Both the position numbers and the translations under genes were made by a program. DNA of 64,000 bases from Cyanobacteria bacterium SIG30 (lineage in GTDB: Bacteria; Cyanobacteriota; Vampirovibrionia; Gastranaerophilales; Gastranaerophilaceae), in assembly GCA_015152475.1 (NCBI GenBank), contig SUTW01000001.1:124001-188000 (forward strand), written 5' to 3'. A model generated the notes under the pieces. It had not been told where the DNA came from and ran no database searches. It saw only the letters and a program-made list of their open reading frames with translations. Of this stretch, positions 1-10,162 are shown one piece after another (the stretch's first letter is position 1; every line of letters starts with the position of its first letter).

Positions 1-953
1 ATACTATTTTTGTTCTAAATTCTGACAATGAAAATGATTTAATTTTTATAAATTTAAATAAGGATGAAATTGAAAAAATTAAAAATTCAGGGTTTGATAA
101 AAATTTAATGGTTAAATTAACAAACAAAACATTTGAATTTTATAGAGAAATTAAATTAGCAACAAATCCTTATTTGATAACAGAACTTCTTTTAATCGAA
201 TTATGTAATATTGATTTACTTGAAAACAATTCAAATGAGTCACAAAACCAAAACATAAAACCGAGTTTTGTTCAAAATATAGTTAAACCAACACCTGTTT
301 ATAACAAACCTTCAAATGAAGAGGTTAAAAAAGTTGAAAAAGTAAAATACGAAGAAACCAAAGAAGAAACAATAAAAGCAGAAAACTCAAAAGAAGAAAC
401 ACCTGAAATTAGAATAGAAAATGTAACAGAAGAAATTGAAAAACAAGAAGCAAAAATCGAAGAAAAACAAAATATTCAAGTTTCAACTTCAAATAATATT
501 GATAAAAAACAAGAAATTTGGGACAACATTGTAAATTCAATTGAAAGTATGCCGGCAAAATGTTTCTTTGCAGACATTGCAAAACTTGTTGATATTAACA
601 AAGACAAAATAACAATTGGTTTCACTTATGCTAACGCCGTTCTTCAAGCAAAATCTGAATTAAAAATGAAACCATTTAAAAAAGCTCTTTCGCAATTCTT
701 TGAAAATGAACCAGAAATTTTATACATACAAATTACAAATAATGAAAATAATTATGTAAAAGCAAATTTAAAAAGAACACAAACAGTTGTTAAACCAGCT
801 CCTGTTTATAACAAACCTTCAAATGAAGAGGTTGAACACAACTTTAATGAACCACAAAAAGAACAGGCTGAAGAAAAAAAAGAAGATTATAGTTTTCTAA
901 GTGGTAAAACAAAGGAAATCGTTGAAAGTTTCAACGGCAGAGTTATAGATTAA
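1..953 (+). CDS. dnaX: DNA polymerase III subunit gamma/tau, C-terminal part (5' end outside window)
   Basis: The frame is open from base 3 to the stop at 951-953, so the first ATG at 108 is internal and the gene begins before the window. The clamp-loader ATPase core is missing. What remains starts at the collar region, where the segment around NPYLITELLLIELC is the usual end of DnaX domain III. A long lysine/glutamate-rich linker follows, then a folded segment (about residues 137-210 counted from base 108, starting WDNIVNSIESMPAKC) that resembles the tau C-terminal domain. Tau holds the polymerase and helicase at the replication fork. The linker and tail carry two copies of a 15-residue motif (KP-PVYNKPSNEEV). 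The other clamp-loader genes, holA and holB, lie at 22-24 kb. Assignment rests on the domain III signature and overall layout, because the ATPase motifs are not visible here. Confidence 0.8.
   Translation, partial: TIFVLNSDNENDLIFINLNKDEIEKIKNSGFDKNLMVKLTNKTFEFYREIKLATNPYLITELLLIELCNIDLLENNSNESQNQNIKPSFVQNIVKPTPVYNKPSNEEVKKVEKVKYEETKEETIKAENSKEETPEIRIENVTEEIEKQEAKIEEKQNIQVSTSNNIDKKQEIWDNIVNSIESMPAKCFFADIAKLVDINKDKITIGFTYANAVLQAKSELKMKPFKKALSQFFENEPEILYIQITNNENNYVKANLKRTQTVVKPAPVYNKPSNEEVEHNFNEPQKEQAEEKKEDYSFLSGKTKEIVESFNGRVID
282..326 (+). repeat. Direct repeat copy 1 within dnaX
   Basis: 45-bp segment encoding V-K-P-T-P-V-Y-N-K-P-S-N-E-E-V. It matches 789-833 at 43 of 45 bases and in the same reading frame. 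The two differences are both in one codon (aca versus gct). Confidence 0.95.
789..833 (+). repeat. Direct repeat copy 2 within dnaX
   Basis: Second copy of the 45-bp unit at 282-326, offset by 507 bp (169 codons), so the frame is kept. It lies after the conserved tau C-terminal segment, while copy 1 lies before it. Confidence 0.95.
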
Positions 954-1007
954 AATAAAAAAAGTAAACAAATGGACTAAAAAGGTTTTTTAGGTTAAGA
1001 TTAAGAT

Positions 1008-1706
1008 ATGGCAATTAGAAATACAAATTTTAAAGAAACAAAAACACATGAAGTCACAGTCGACGTTGTTATTATGACAATTGTTGAAAATGAACTTAAA
1101 GTTCTACTTGTCAAACGTGCAAATGAACCTTTTAAAGGCCGTTGGTCAATACCTGGTGGATTTATCAGATTATCTGAAAACTTAGATGAAGCTGCACTTA
1201 GAGTCTTAAAAGAAAAAACAAACGTTCAAAACATATATCTTGAACAACTTTATACATTTGGTGACCCGTTACGTTATCCAAATTCAAGGGTCATAACTTG
1301 TGCATATTTTGCTCTTTTAAGAGCAGAAGATATTTATCTTCAAATTAAAAATAAAGAAGAAGTTAGTGACGTACAATGGCATAGTATTTCAAATCTGCCA
1401 CCACTTGCGTTCGACCACAAAGAAATCATTGAATATTCTTTAAAAAGAACTCGTGAACGTCTTGAATTGTGTCCTATCGCATTCCAACTATTGCCTAAAA
1501 AGTTCACTTTAACAGAATTGCAGAGATCATACGAACTTATCTTAAAAGTTAAATTAGATAAAAGAAATTTCAGAAAAAAAATGCTTTCACAAAATATATT
1601 GAAAGAATTAAACGAATTTACAAAAACAAATTCAAAACGCCCTGCGCAACTATATAGTTTTGACACAATCACATTAGATTCAAAAAGAGGCCATTTCTTT
1701 AGTTAA
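1008..1706 (+). CDS. NrtR-like transcription regulator (degenerate Nudix domain plus winged helix)
   Basis: 232 residues in two parts. Residues 15-150 are a Nudix fold, and 155-225 match the winged-helix tail of the NrtR family (LPKKFTLTELQRSYELIL, then an LDKRNFRKKML segment and RPAQLYSF). The Nudix box runs from G51 to V73: G51, E57 and R65 are kept. The glutamate expected after the arginine is V66, the second glutamate of the EE pair is K70, and the glycine is N72. Loss of these metal ligands is known for NrtR regulators, which sense ADP-ribose-type ligands and control NAD genes. I therefore infer a sensor rather than an enzyme. No NAD gene is adjacent; dnaK is 111 bp downstream in the same direction. 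An inactive or divergent Nudix hydrolase is the alternative. The start has only a weak AGG upstream. Confidence 0.75.
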   Translation: MAIRNTNFKETKTHEVTVDVVIMTIVENELKVLLVKRANEPFKGRWSIPGGFIRLSENLDEAALRVLKEKTNVQNIYLEQLYTFGDPLRYPNSRVITCAYFALLRAEDIYLQIKNKEEVSDVQWHSISNLPPLAFDHKEIIEYSLKRTRERLELCPIAFQLLPKKFTLTELQRSYELILKVKLDKRNFRKKMLSQNILKELNEFTKTNSKRPAQLYSFDTITLDSKRGHFFS

Positions 1707-1730
1707 AGAAATTATTAATTTTCTTTTTGA

Positions 1731-3653
<1,923 letters not shown>

Positions 3654-3671
3654 TATATCTGTAAATACCAT

Positions 3672-3697
3672 AAAGCCCCTTTTAAAAGGGGCTTTTT
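3672..3697. terminator. Bidirectional terminator between dnaK and the MBL hydrolase gene
   Basis: Perfect stem AAAGCCCCTTTT / AAAAGGGGCTTT followed by T-rich sequence on both strands. Its right arm overlaps the stop codon (3696-3698) of the minus-strand gene. Confidence 0.9.
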
Positions 3698-4508
3698 ATA
3701 TTTTTATTTCAAGACCCGAACCAACTTCTTTTAAATTAGTAATTCTATCAAAAATACATTGTGCTTTTAATCCCGTGCAATGACAAGCATACAGAGAATT
3801 TAAATTAAGAGTTTCTATATAATTTGCTGTTTTATTAATGTGTTCTATCGAAGATTTTTTTAAATGAAGTCCGCCAATAACCGAAATAATTTTATTGGTT
3901 TTTGTTATTTCTTTTGCATATTCACAAATATTTGAAATACCAGAATGTGAACAACCAACAACAATGATTATCCCATCATGTCGCTTTAAAATCAAAGCAC
4001 TGTCATCCATAACATAATCTGGCATGTTACTGATTTTTTGAATTCCAACAGAATTTTTTCCCTCAAAGTCATTTCTTCTTGGAATTTCACCAAGAAAAAT
4101 AATATTGTCAGTTAAAAAATATGGCTCCTTATGCAAATTTAAGTCAAAGACTTTTTCTAAACTTTCTTTTGATAAAGGACAACCAAAATCGCCTTTATCA
4201 TCAAATCTAGACAAAAATATATCTGGATGTGCTATGATTTTTGGTTTTTTTTCTTTATCTTTGAATAAAGAAATCAAATGCGATAAGCCACCAGTATGGT
4301 CATTATGACCATGAGATAAAACAATATAGTCAATATCATCTAAATTTAATTTGGCATTTTTGGCATTTTTCAAAAAAACGTCAGAATAACCCGTATCAAA
4401 AAGTATTTTTTTTGACTGATAATTAATTAAAAAAGATAAAGCTGGTTCACCTAAAAAATATTTATCAATAATAGTATTGCTATCAACTAAAACATTTATT
4501 TTAGGCAT
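3696..4508 (-). CDS. MBL-fold metallohydrolase (COG1237-like)
   Basis: 270 residues. The metallo-beta-lactamase motif HGHNDH (HxHxDH) sits around residues 66-71 with an upstream FDTGYSD. Downstream are GCSHSGISN and an IGGLHL segment. This layout resembles the family that includes 7,8-dihydropterin-6-yl-methyl-4-(beta-D-ribofuranosyl)aminobenzene 5'-phosphate synthase relatives. The substrate in bacteria is unknown to me. The ATG directly abuts the minE stop codon (TAAATG), so it is probably the last gene of the minCDE transcript and translationally coupled. A role in division is not implied by the protein itself. Confidence 0.8.
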   Translation of the reverse strand: MPKINVLVDSNTIIDKYFLGEPALSFLINYQSKKILFDTGYSDVFLKNAKNAKLNLDDIDYIVLSHGHNDHTGGLSHLISLFKDKEKKPKIIAHPDIFLSRFDDKGDFGCPLSKESLEKVFDLNLHKEPYFLTDNIIFLGEIPRRNDFEGKNSVGIQKISNMPDYVMDDSALILKRHDGIIIVVGCSHSGISNICEYAKEITKTNKIISVIGGLHLKKSSIEHINKTANYIETLNLNSLYACHCTGLKAQCIFDRITNLKEVGSGLEIKI

Positions 4509-5153
4509 TTATTTTTTCTTCTTTTTTGGTTTTTCTTCAGTTTCAGAAGTTTCATTTTCTTCATCAGATTCATCTGTTTTTAAGCTTTGTTCTTCATCAT
4601 CAGCTTTAACTGCTTCTGAATTATTTTCATCATCAGATGAATTCTCTTCTGCCTGAATTTCTTCAGCTTCTTCAGAAGTTTCTTCTTCTATTACTTCTTC
4701 TTTTTCTGATTCTTCATCTTCAGAAACTTCATTTTCGTCATTTTCCAAAGTCAATTCTTGAACTTTTTCTTCAACTATATCCTTTAATTGTTCAACAATT
4801 TCTTTTGCTTTTTCTTGAGCTTGCGCTTCTTCTTGTTTTAAAGCTTCAGTTATTTCCTCATCAGTTTTTGCTCTTAAAACAGGAATTGAAAGTTCCAAAA
4901 CAGTTTTGTCATCATCTGGACTAATTTGAAGATCAAAAGATTCTTCTTCAATTTCCATATATTTTGCAATGCATTTTAGCATATCGTCTTTAAGCATTTG
5001 TATAGAACTTTCTGAAAAACCTGCTCTATCTTGCATTAAAACACTTTTAAGACGTGACTTTGCAGCAAGCTTAGTTTGTTCAGTTGGCTCTTCCGTAGTA
5101 ACAAAAAAACTTATAACCTTATTGTATAAATCAGCAAAAATATTTTCTTTCAT
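4509..5153 (-). CDS. minE: Cell division topological specificity factor MinE, with long acidic tail
   Basis: 214 residues, about twice the usual MinE length. Residues 1-95 match MinE: a short hydrophobic N-terminal helix, then AAKSRLKSVLMQDR, KDDMLKCIAKYMEI and a final strand VLELSIPV. MinE drives MinD off the membrane and makes the Min system oscillate. From about residue 97 the protein is a Glu/Asp/Ser-rich low-complexity tail ending in KPKKKKK. It follows minD by one base, which confirms the identity. The tail is unusual for the family; see findings. Confidence 0.92.
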   Translation of the reverse strand: MKENIFADLYNKVISFFVTTEEPTEQTKLAAKSRLKSVLMQDRAGFSESSIQMLKDDMLKCIAKYMEIEEESFDLQISPDDDKTVLELSIPVLRAKTDEEITEALKQEEAQAQEKAKEIVEQLKDIVEEKVQELTLENDENEVSEDEESEKEEVIEEETSEEAEEIQAEENSSDDENNSEAVKADDEEQSLKTDESDEENETSETEEKPKKKKK

Positions 5154-5154
5154 A

Positions 5155-5967
5155 CTACGCCTTCGCTTTCATATTTGCAAAAAACTTTTTAATTTTATCA
5201 ATTAAAGTTTTTGGTTCATCTAAATCAATAAATTCAACGCTTTCGCCTTGGATTCTTTTTGCAACATTCAAATATGCACGACCTGCCAAAGATTTGTCAT
5301 CATTAACAATAGGTTCACCTTTGTTTGTTGAAGTAATAATTCCTGTATCTTCTGGGATAATACCAATTAATTCGCAAGATAAAATTTCAACAACATCTTC
5401 AACGCTCATCATATCATTGCTTTTAATCATTTGAGGACGAACTCTGTTTATCAAAAGATGATATTCATCCATACCTTCTTTTGCCTCTAATAAACCAATG
5501 ATTCTATCTGCGTCACGAATAGCAGACATTTCAGGAGTTGTTACAATAATTGCTCTGTCGGCTCCTGCAATAGCATTTTGGAAACCTTGTTCAATACCAG
5601 CAGGGCAATCAATTAACACATAATCAAAATCTTCTTTTAATTTATCGCAAATATCTTTTAATTGGTCTGCGTTAAGTGCTGATTTGTCACGTGTTTGAGC
5701 AGCTGCAAGCAAACATAAATTTGGGTTTTTCTTGTCTTTTACAAGTGCTTGCTTCAATTTGCAACGTTCTTCAACAACATCAACTATTGTATAAACTATA
5801 CGGTTTTCTAAACCAAGTAATAAATCTAGGTTTCTAAGTCCTATATCTGTATCAATTAAAACAACTTTCATGCCTGATTTAGCAAGAGCTGTACCAATGT
5901 TTGCAGAAGTTGTTGTTTTACCAACTCCGCCTTTTCCTGATGTGATTACAATTGTTGTACCTGCCAT
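5155..5967 (-). CDS. minD: Septum site-determining ATPase MinD
   Basis: 270 residues. Deviant Walker A motif GKGGVGKT at residues 11-18, a switch segment DTDIGLRNLDLLLGL, and the DCPAGIEQGF Walker B region. The C-terminus (LIDKIKKFFANMKAKA) is the amphipathic helix that anchors MinD to the membrane when ATP is bound. It recruits MinC to block FtsZ rings at the poles and is displaced by MinE. It lies three bases after minC and one base before minE. Confidence 0.98.
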   Translation of the reverse strand: MAGTTIVITSGKGGVGKTTTSANIGTALAKSGMKVVLIDTDIGLRNLDLLLGLENRIVYTIVDVVEERCKLKQALVKDKKNPNLCLLAAAQTRDKSALNADQLKDICDKLKEDFDYVLIDCPAGIEQGFQNAIAGADRAIIVTTPEMSAIRDADRIIGLLEAKEGMDEYHLLINRVRPQMIKSNDMMSVEDVVEILSCELIGIIPEDTGIITSTNKGEPIVNDDKSLAGRAYLNVAKRIQGESVEFIDLDEPKTLIDKIKKFFANMKAKA

Positions 5968-5970
5968 ATA

Positions 5971-7092
5971 TTAACTCTCTTTCTGATAAATTTTATATAA
6001 AACTATTCCGTTATCAACGATTCTTGCTTCTTCTGGCGTGAATGTTGATGACTTAACTATGTATGGAATATTTGTTCCATCTGGTCTTCTTGAATAACAA
6101 TCTGCAATTCTTAATTGAACTGCATTCATTTTTAATGCTCTGATTTTTGCTTCGCGATTGCCTTTAATTCCGGCATGAGCAATAGAACCTAAAACACCCC
6201 AAATTGTTATATCGCCACTAGCTTTAATTTCGCTTCCAGGATGACAATCACCAATTATCACAACATGCCCGTCATATTCCACGCATTGTCCACTTCTTAA
6301 TGTTTGATGGATATAAAGTGTTTCCATTTTATCTGGAACAACTGGTTCATCTGTTGGTGGTTTATAAGAAATTTCTTCAATTACTTCATCATTTTCGTTT
6401 TCGTCATACCCTTTTGTGTAAACTGACATATCATCAAAATCAGGTGTTTCATTTTCAATTGAAGTTATTTCTTCTTTTTGTTCTTCATTTTCATCAATAT
6501 TTACTTCTTCATCTGCTTCACTGTTTTCACTTAATTGTTCTTCTTGATAATCATTATTTTGTTCTTCTTCTGTTTGATTATCTGAATTTTGTTCTAAATT
6601 TTCATATGGAGCTTCATTTTCTTGGAATCTTTCTTTAAAGTTTCCTGCATTTTCAAAAGAATAAAATTCAGAAGATGAATCATTTGATTCAGTTTGATTT
6701 CCATATAAAACATCTAAACTATTGTCAATAACCGGAGAAGTTTCAGGCATATTTAAAATTTCTTGAATTTCCTTTTGTTTTTCCTCTTTTTGTTCTTCAA
6801 TAGTTTTTGTTATTTCATTTACAACATCTGGCGAAATAACTCTAATATTCATATTTTCGCAAAGTTGTTTTGTGATTAAAGATGTTGTTTCTATCCCATA
6901 AAGAGAAGAACCATAACTCATAATCAAAGATTTGATGCTTAACATCTGAGATTGATTTAATTGAAAATCTTTTAATTTCAATACAATTTCTTTACCCTTA
7001 ATTTCAGGAGATTCGAACGCATTTGAAATATCCCTTATCATTTCAGGAGTTGTTAAACAAGGTGTTAAATCAATAACGAAATTTTCTGCCAT
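5971..7092 (-). CDS. minC: Septum site-determining protein MinC, with long acidic linker
   Basis: 373 residues. An N-terminal domain (about 1-110) that in this family inhibits FtsZ polymerisation. A C-terminal beta-helix domain (from about 255) is recognised by TLRSGQCVEYDGHVVIIGD, HPGSEIKASGDITIWGVL and AHAGIKGN. Between them is a linker of roughly 140 residues rich in Glu, Asn and Ser, much longer than in typical MinC proteins of about 230 residues. An AGGA lies nine bases before the ATG. First gene of minCDE; MinC acts with MinD at the membrane. Confidence 0.95.
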   Translation of the reverse strand: MAENFVIDLTPCLTTPEMIRDISNAFESPEIKGKEIVLKLKDFQLNQSQMLSIKSLIMSYGSSLYGIETTSLITKQLCENMNIRVISPDVVNEITKTIEEQKEEKQKEIQEILNMPETSPVIDNSLDVLYGNQTESNDSSSEFYSFENAGNFKERFQENEAPYENLEQNSDNQTEEEQNNDYQEEQLSENSEADEEVNIDENEEQKEEITSIENETPDFDDMSVYTKGYDENENDEVIEEISYKPPTDEPVVPDKMETLYIHQTLRSGQCVEYDGHVVIIGDCHPGSEIKASGDITIWGVLGSIAHAGIKGNREAKIRALKMNAVQLRIADCYSRRPDGTNIPYIVKSSTFTPEEARIVDNGIVLYKIYQKES

Positions 7093-7129
7093 ATTGTTGT
7101 CCTAACCACTTTCTTTCTAATAAAAAAAG

Positions 7130-7156
7130 ATTATACCAAAACGCATTCAATTACAA
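7130..7156 (-). promoter_or_regulatory. Promoter of the minCDE operon
   Basis: On the minus strand, TTGTAA (7156-7151), a 15-bp spacer and TATAAT (7135-7130). TG one base upstream of the -10 makes it an extended -10 promoter. The predicted mRNA start is about 30 bases before minC. Confidence 0.65.
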
Positions 7157-7189
7157 TTCAAAATTACATAATATAAAGTTAATTTTTGT

Positions 7190-7227
7190 AAAGAAAATAA
7201 AGGTCGGGTTTAAACTCCTCCCCGACC
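7190..7227 (-). terminator. Orphan hairpin with T-rich tail, upstream of minC
   Basis: GGTCGGG (7202-7208) pairs with CCCGACC (7221-7227) around a 12-base loop. Reading on the minus strand, the stem is followed by TTTATTTTC, as in an intrinsic terminator. No minus-strand gene lies between it and the plus-strand permease at 7344. It also lies upstream of the minC promoter rather than in its leader. It may end a small unannotated RNA. Confidence 0.45.
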
Positions 7228-7343
7228 AAGTAGCAAATACGGCATATACAAATTTAAAGACGAAAATTTATTTAAAAAGTTCCAAATTGATAAAATTTAT
7301 ATCCACTAAAAAACTTTAATTTTTATGTTAAAATTGTCAAACA

Positions 7344-8693
7344 ATGGCCAAATTAAACAGAACATTAAGTCTACAAGATGCTATTTCAATCGTTGCAGGT
7401 TCAATGATTGGAAGTGGAATCTTTATAGTTTCTGCCGATATTTCACGTCAAGTAAATAATGCCTGGCTTGTTATTATTGTATGGTTACTTGCTGGCTTTA
7501 TAACATTTTGTGGCGCATTGTGTTATGGAGAATTGTCATCTTCAATACCAGATGAAGGCGGACAATATATTTACCTTAAAAAAATATTTTCAGAAAAGTT
7601 GGCATTTATATATGGTTTGACTCTTTTTCTTGTCATACAAACTGGGACATTAGCGGCAGTTAACATTGCATTTGCTAAATTTTTAGGATTAATTTTCCCA
7701 TATTTAAGTTCCACAAATTATATATTTTTAAATATTTCAACTCAACAACTCTTTGCAGTTTTAGTTGTTATTTTGCTTACATTTGTAAATTCAAGAGGCG
7801 TAAAACAAGGAATACTTGTTCAAAACTTATTCACAATAACCAAAATATTATCAATTTTGGCAATAATTATATGTGGTATATTTTTTGGAGCAAAATTTAG
7901 CACAATTAGTCAAAATTTTTCGTTTTCTAATATTAATTTTTCATTTGACTATAATCTTATAAGAATACTACTTGTTGCAATAGTTGGAGCACTATTTTCA
8001 TCAATAACATGGAATAATGTTACTTTTATAACATCTGAAATCAAAAAACCAAAAAGAAATATCCCAAAAGCATTGATTATCGGCACATTGCTTGTAATTT
8101 CACTTTATTTTTTAATAAATATGGTCTATTTAAGCACATTACCTCTTGAACTTATAAAAACAGCAAATGAAGATATTGTGGCTGCAACTTTGATAAACCA
8201 AATTTTTGGAGAAAAAGCTAAAATATTTATTGCAACAATTATTGCAATTTCAGCATTTGGCTGTGCAAATGGCATGATTTTAACAGGTTCTAGAGTTTAT
8301 TATAAAATGGCAAAAGACAAAATATTTTTTAGAAAACTTGCTTATATAAATAGACGCACAAAAGTTCCTGAAAATTCTCTTTGGCTACAATGTTTATGGA
8401 TTTGCATTTTAATTTTATGGGGAAATTATAGCCAGCTTCTTGATTATGTAATTTACGCATCACTTATATTTTATATAATTACAATTGCTGGAATTTTTAA
8501 ATTAAGAAAAGAAATAACTCTAACAAGAAAGATTTTCAGAATTCCAACATTTTTCCCTGTTGCTTTTTTGATTTTAAGTTCACTAGTTATTATTGCACTC
8601 ACATTTTATAAACCATTATATACATTGCCCGGACTTTTAATAACACTTTTAGGATTCCCCGTATATGATTTATGGAAAAAGAACAAAAAATAA
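7344..8693 (+). CDS. Amino acid permease, APC family
   Basis: 449 residues with about 12 hydrophobic membrane segments. The N-terminal GSMIGSGIFIVSADI is the substrate-binding unwound-helix motif of the APC superfamily, and PDEGGQYIYLKKIF follows TM2. Such proteins move amino acids across the inner membrane by proton symport or exchange; the substrate cannot be told. A TAAAAT -10 with extended TG (7329-7334) lies nine bases before the ATG and there is no Shine-Dalgarno, so translation may be near-leaderless. glnA follows 121 bp downstream with its own promoter. Confidence 0.85.
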   Translation: MAKLNRTLSLQDAISIVAGSMIGSGIFIVSADISRQVNNAWLVIIVWLLAGFITFCGALCYGELSSSIPDEGGQYIYLKKIFSEKLAFIYGLTLFLVIQTGTLAAVNIAFAKFLGLIFPYLSSTNYIFLNISTQQLFAVLVVILLTFVNSRGVKQGILVQNLFTITKILSILAIIICGIFFGAKFSTISQNFSFSNINFSFDYNLIRILLVAIVGALFSSITWNNVTFITSEIKKPKRNIPKALIIGTLLVISLYFLINMVYLSTLPLELIKTANEDIVAATLINQIFGEKAKIFIATIIAISAFGCANGMILTGSRVYYKMAKDKIFFRKLAYINRRTKVPENSLWLQCLWICILILWGNYSQLLDYVIYASLIFYIITIAGIFKLRKEITLTRKIFRIPTFFPVAFLILSSLVIIALTFYKPLYTLPGLLITLLGFPVYDLWKKNKK

Positions 8694-8737
8694 CATTTTT
8701 GTTAAATTTTAGTTCTATTTTTGTTTTTTTTATATTT

Positions 8738-8780
8738 TTTTTAACATTTTGTACTCAAAAATTGACAAAAATGTTAAAAA
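8738..8780 (+). repeat. Inverted repeat over the glnA promoter -35 region
   Basis: Perfect 13-bp arms TTTTTAACATTTT (8738-8750) and AAAATGTTAAAAA (8768-8780) with 17 bases between. The right arm starts immediately after the -35 hexamer TTGACA. GTAC occurs just inside the left arm (8751) and again at 8785 next to the -10. It looks like an operator, but it does not fit the NtcA (GTA-N8-TAC) or GlnR (TGTNA-N7-TNACA) consensus. Confidence 0.6.
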
Positions 8781-8791
8781 TGGTGTACAAT
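8762..8791 (+). promoter_or_regulatory. glnA promoter
   Basis: Consensus TTGACA at 8762-8767, 18-bp spacer, TACAAT at 8786-8791. The Shine-Dalgarno AAAGGAA follows before the ATG at 8815. Confidence 0.85.
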
Positions 8792-8814
8792 AAAAACAAA
8801 AAGGAATTTAGAAT

Positions 8815-10155
8815 ATGACAAAAACAAAACACACAAAAGAATCAATCAAAGCTTTGATTAAAGAAAAAAATATCGATTTTATCCGTTTGCAATTCTGTGA
8901 TATAAACGGACACATTAAAAACCTTGCAGTTCCTGCAACACAAATTGATAAAGTTTTAGATAATGAATGTATGTTGGATGGTTCTTCAATTAAAGGTTTT
9001 AGAAGCATTGAAACTTCAGATATGTATTTTTATCCAGATTTAGACACATTTGCAATTATCCCTTGGGGAACTGATAAAAATGATTCGAATGTTGCAAGAA
9101 TAATTTGTGACATCTATGACCAAGACAGAACTCCTTTTGAGGGATGCCCCAGATGCAATTTAAAAAGAGTATTAAAAAAAGCACAAGATTTAGGCTACGT
9201 AATGAATGTTGGACCAGAGGCTGAATTTTTCTTGTTCAAAAAAGATGAAAATGGTATGCCAACAACAATAGCGCACGATGGTGCTGATTATTATGATGCA
9301 GCTCCTGATGATTTAGGCGAAGGCACAAGAAGAAAAATGGTCCGTGCACTTACACAATTAGGTTTTGATATTGAAGCAAGCCATCATGAAGGTGCTGAAG
9401 GTCAACATGAAATCGATTTTAAATATGCAGATGCACTAACTGCAGCTGATAACATTATGACATTCAAATATGTTGTCAAAGCTATTGCTTCTCAATTGGG
9501 TTTGCATGCAACATTTATGCCAAAACCTATTTATGGAATTAATGGTTCTGGTATGCATTGCAATTTATCTTTGTTTAAAAATGGAAAAAATACTTTCTTC
9601 AAAGAAGACGCTCCATATCAACTTTCAGATGAAGCAATGTATTGTATAGGCGGGCTTTTAGAAGATGTTAGAGCTTTTACTGCAATAACAAACCCAACGG
9701 TTAACAGTTATAAAAGATTAGTCAGAGGATACGAAGCACCTGTTTATTTGGCTTGGAGTCTTGCAAACAGATCTGCTTTAATCAGAGTTCCTGCAAAACG
9801 TGGTAGTGCAACAAGAGTTGAACTTCGTTCACCTGACCCAAGTTGCAACCCTTATCTTGCTTTTGCCGTTATTTTAGAGTCAATTATTAATGGTATTAAA
9901 AACAAAATTGAACCACCTGTCCAAATCGAAAGAAACATTTACAAAATGGACGATAAAGCAAGAAAACGTGCAAAAATATTGTCTCTACCAGGAAGTTTGT
10001 ATGAAGCAATTGAACTTATGAAAAAAAACAAAGTTGTAAAAAATGCACTTGGAGAACATATTTTTAATGAATTTATAACTTCCAAAATGCAAGAATGGGA
10101 AAAATTCAGAACATATGTATCTCCTTGGGAAGTTGATATGTATTTAAAAATGTAA
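8815..10155 (+). CDS. glnA: Glutamine synthetase, type I
   Basis: 446 residues, the length of the GSI-alpha type. It joins ammonia to glutamate using ATP and is the entry point of nitrogen assimilation. Visible motifs: LDGSSIKGF near the N-terminus, GPEAEFFLF (metal-binding glutamates), the ASHHEGAEGQHEIDF region, NGSGMHCNLSL, and the RVPAKRGSATRVELRSPDPSCNPYLA segment. There is no obvious adenylylation-loop tyrosine context, as expected for GSI-alpha. It has a strong promoter with an inverted repeat and a terminator directly after the stop. Confidence 0.98.
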   Translation: MTKTKHTKESIKALIKEKNIDFIRLQFCDINGHIKNLAVPATQIDKVLDNECMLDGSSIKGFRSIETSDMYFYPDLDTFAIIPWGTDKNDSNVARIICDIYDQDRTPFEGCPRCNLKRVLKKAQDLGYVMNVGPEAEFFLFKKDENGMPTTIAHDGADYYDAAPDDLGEGTRRKMVRALTQLGFDIEASHHEGAEGQHEIDFKYADALTAADNIMTFKYVVKAIASQLGLHATFMPKPIYGINGSGMHCNLSLFKNGKNTFFKEDAPYQLSDEAMYCIGGLLEDVRAFTAITNPTVNSYKRLVRGYEAPVYLAWSLANRSALIRVPAKRGSATRVELRSPDPSCNPYLAFAVILESIINGIKNKIEPPVQIERNIYKMDDKARKRAKILSLPGSLYEAIELMKKNKVVKNALGEHIFNEFITSKMQEWEKFRTYVSPWEVDMYLKM

Positions 10156-10162
10156 TATTGAA

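Noticed and set aside
870-890. A8 run near the end of dnaX as a programmed frameshift site
   Set aside because: It lies close to the C-terminus, so it could not produce a gamma-length product, and A runs are common at this base composition.
4637-4924. Leu-rich open frame on the plus strand over minE
   Set aside because: Antisense shadow of the Glu-rich minE tail; the Leu/Phe repeats mirror GAA/GAG codons.
7202-7260. tRNA or 6S-like RNA gene
   Set aside because: No cloverleaf, no TTCGA-type T-loop and too short; only a single stem-loop is supported.
8751-8788. NtcA or GlnR operator at glnA
   Set aside because: Neither GTA-N8-TAC nor TGTNA-N7-TNACA fits with correct spacing; only the inverted repeat is reported.
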